Positions 63,464 to 64,000 of a DNA stretch of 64,000 bases are shown here, one piece after another (position 1 is the stretch's first letter; each line of letters opens with the position of its first letter). The stretch is from assembly GCF_013387475.1 (NCBI RefSeq), contig NZ_VWNB01000001.1:214559-278558 (forward strand), in the 5' to 3' direction. Below the pieces are notes generated by a model that searched no databases, had not been told where the DNA came from, and saw only the letters and a program-made list of their open reading frames with translations. Position numbers and translations under genes: made by a program. The DNA comes from Mariprofundus sp. KV (GTDB lineage Bacteria; Pseudomonadota; Zetaproteobacteria; Mariprofundales; Mariprofundaceae).

Positions 63464-63488
63464 AGTAGGTTTCTTTTTGCAACCTGCT
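63464..63488. promoter_or_regulatory. Candidate HxlR operator
   Basis: The arms agtaggtt (63464-63471) and aacctgct (63481-63488) are inverted with 7 of 8 matches around 9 bases, rich in T. TATAGT at 63488-63493 could be a -10 element only 6 bases before the hxlR ATG, which would make that message nearly leaderless. The position between divergent genes fits an operator. Confidence 0.4.
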
Positions 63489-63499
63489 ATAGTAACACC

Positions 63500-63946
63500 A
63501 TGAGCAGCGAATCATCGGCCTCATCACTGGACCCCATCACCCGCCTGCTGGATATCACAGGTGAGCGCTGGAGTTTTCTCATTCTACGGGATCTCTTTTA
63601 CGGTGTCAGGCGTTTTGACGCGCTGCAGAAACATCTCGGCATCTCCAAAAAGGTATTATCACAGCGTTTAAACTCACTTGTAGAGGCTGAAATGCTCATT
63701 CGCGTCCCCTATCAGGAACGGCCGCCACGCTTTGAATACCAGCTGACTGCAAAGGGGCGTGACTTTTTTCCGGTACTGGTTGCCATGCAGAGCTGGAGCA
63801 ACCGCTGGCTGTTCAGCGAGGGTGAACAGGGCGCTCTGCTTATCCATAGCGATTGCGGCCAGCCGCTGGATACCAAACTGATCTGCAGCCATTGTGAAGG
63901 CAGTGTGACACCGGCTCGCATCAGGCCGGGCAAACGTGAGCAATAG
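63500..63946 (+). CDS. HxlR-family winged-helix regulator
   Basis: The 148-residue protein has the HxlR/DUF24 pattern: ITGERWSFLILRDLFYGVRRF, LGISKKVLSQRLNSLVEAEML and a wing YQERPPRFEYQLTAKG. The C-terminal part has Cys residues (HSDCGQPL, ICSHCEG) that could form a redox or metal switch. HxlR regulators often control adjacent divergent genes in response to aldehydes or redox stress. The divergent thioesterase/isomerase pair is the likely target. Confidence 0.88.
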   Translation: MSSESSASSLDPITRLLDITGERWSFLILRDLFYGVRRFDALQKHLGISKKVLSQRLNSLVEAEMLIRVPYQERPPRFEYQLTAKGRDFFPVLVAMQSWSNRWLFSEGEQGALLIHSDCGQPLDTKLICSHCEGSVTPARIRPGKREQ

Positions 63947-64000
63947 CACAGCCAGTACAAACGTATTATCATACTTTTTTGACTGAACAGAGAACGGGCA

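Noticed and set aside
1-64000. CRISPR array, prophage or complete insertion sequence
   Set aside because: No regularly spaced direct repeats, no phage structural or integrase genes and no transposase frame were recognised.

Overview
The window reads as ordinary, gene-dense chromosome of a Gram-negative proteobacterium. The evidence is DusB-NtrB-NtrC, an rpoN-hpf-ptsN-hprK-rapZ-PTS cluster, HemX/HemY, outer-membrane lipoproteins and an SAH riboswitch in front of ahcY. This mix (HprK together with PTS-Ntr parts, many PAS/hybrid kinases, biosynthetic autonomy) would fit a Zetaproteobacterium such as a Mariprofundus relative, but that placement is an inference from gene content, not a search result. 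I see no prophage, no complete insertion sequence and no CRISPR array.

Layout. 1-3235: S-adenosylmethionine cycle (end of metK, a structured repeat, SAH riboswitch, ahcY), then a small exported protein, a small lipoprotein and an OmpA-type lipoprotein ending at a strong terminator. 3409-9517: M48 protease, cobT, aroB, a periplasmic msrA-msrB pair, a flavoprotein. 9526-13967: a MITE-like repeat, the dusB-ntrB-ntrC operon (minus) and engB. 13964-16176: a small accessory patch with a toxin-antitoxin cassette caught between a 3' remnant and an intact copy of a Dabb gene, and an AT-rich lipoprotein. 16173-24834: bioB, then an eight-gene minus-strand block from rpoN to ptsI, then grxD and bolA. 24869-33436: two tRNAs, a DEAD-box helicase, glyQS, an NCS2 permease, a MEKHLA protein and a 29-residue membrane peptide. 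33586-45065: a corrinoid activase followed by a compact seven-gene unit. 45202-55238: copper-type P-ATPase, MFS transporter, membrane proteins, a second copy of the structured repeat, HDOD protein, CLC channel, UvrD-type helicase and an ArsC-like protein. 55332-63946: recQ, hemD-hemB-hemX-hemY, Rieske ferredoxin, a DsbA-fold isomerase with a thioesterase-like partner, and an HxlR regulator.

The most interesting locus is 33586-45065. A corrinoid protein, a UroD/MtaA-like methyltransferase and a DUF1638 protein, the usual parts of a cobamide methyl-transfer module, are joined by overlaps and tiny gaps to a PAS/GAF sensor with no kinase domain, an orphan periplasmic-binding lipoprotein with no permease, and two hybrid histidine kinases with no output regulator. 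A RACo-type activase lies just upstream. The MtaA-like protein lacks the expected zinc His and the last Cys. I read this as a candidate corrinoid methyl-transfer system wired to sensory transduction; the methyl donor and the acceptor are unknown.

The second signal is a pair of about 145-155 bp intergenic elements (157-300 and 49840-49992). Both start within 3 bases of a stop codon. They share three successive hairpins and several compensatory base-pair changes, which supports selection on structure.
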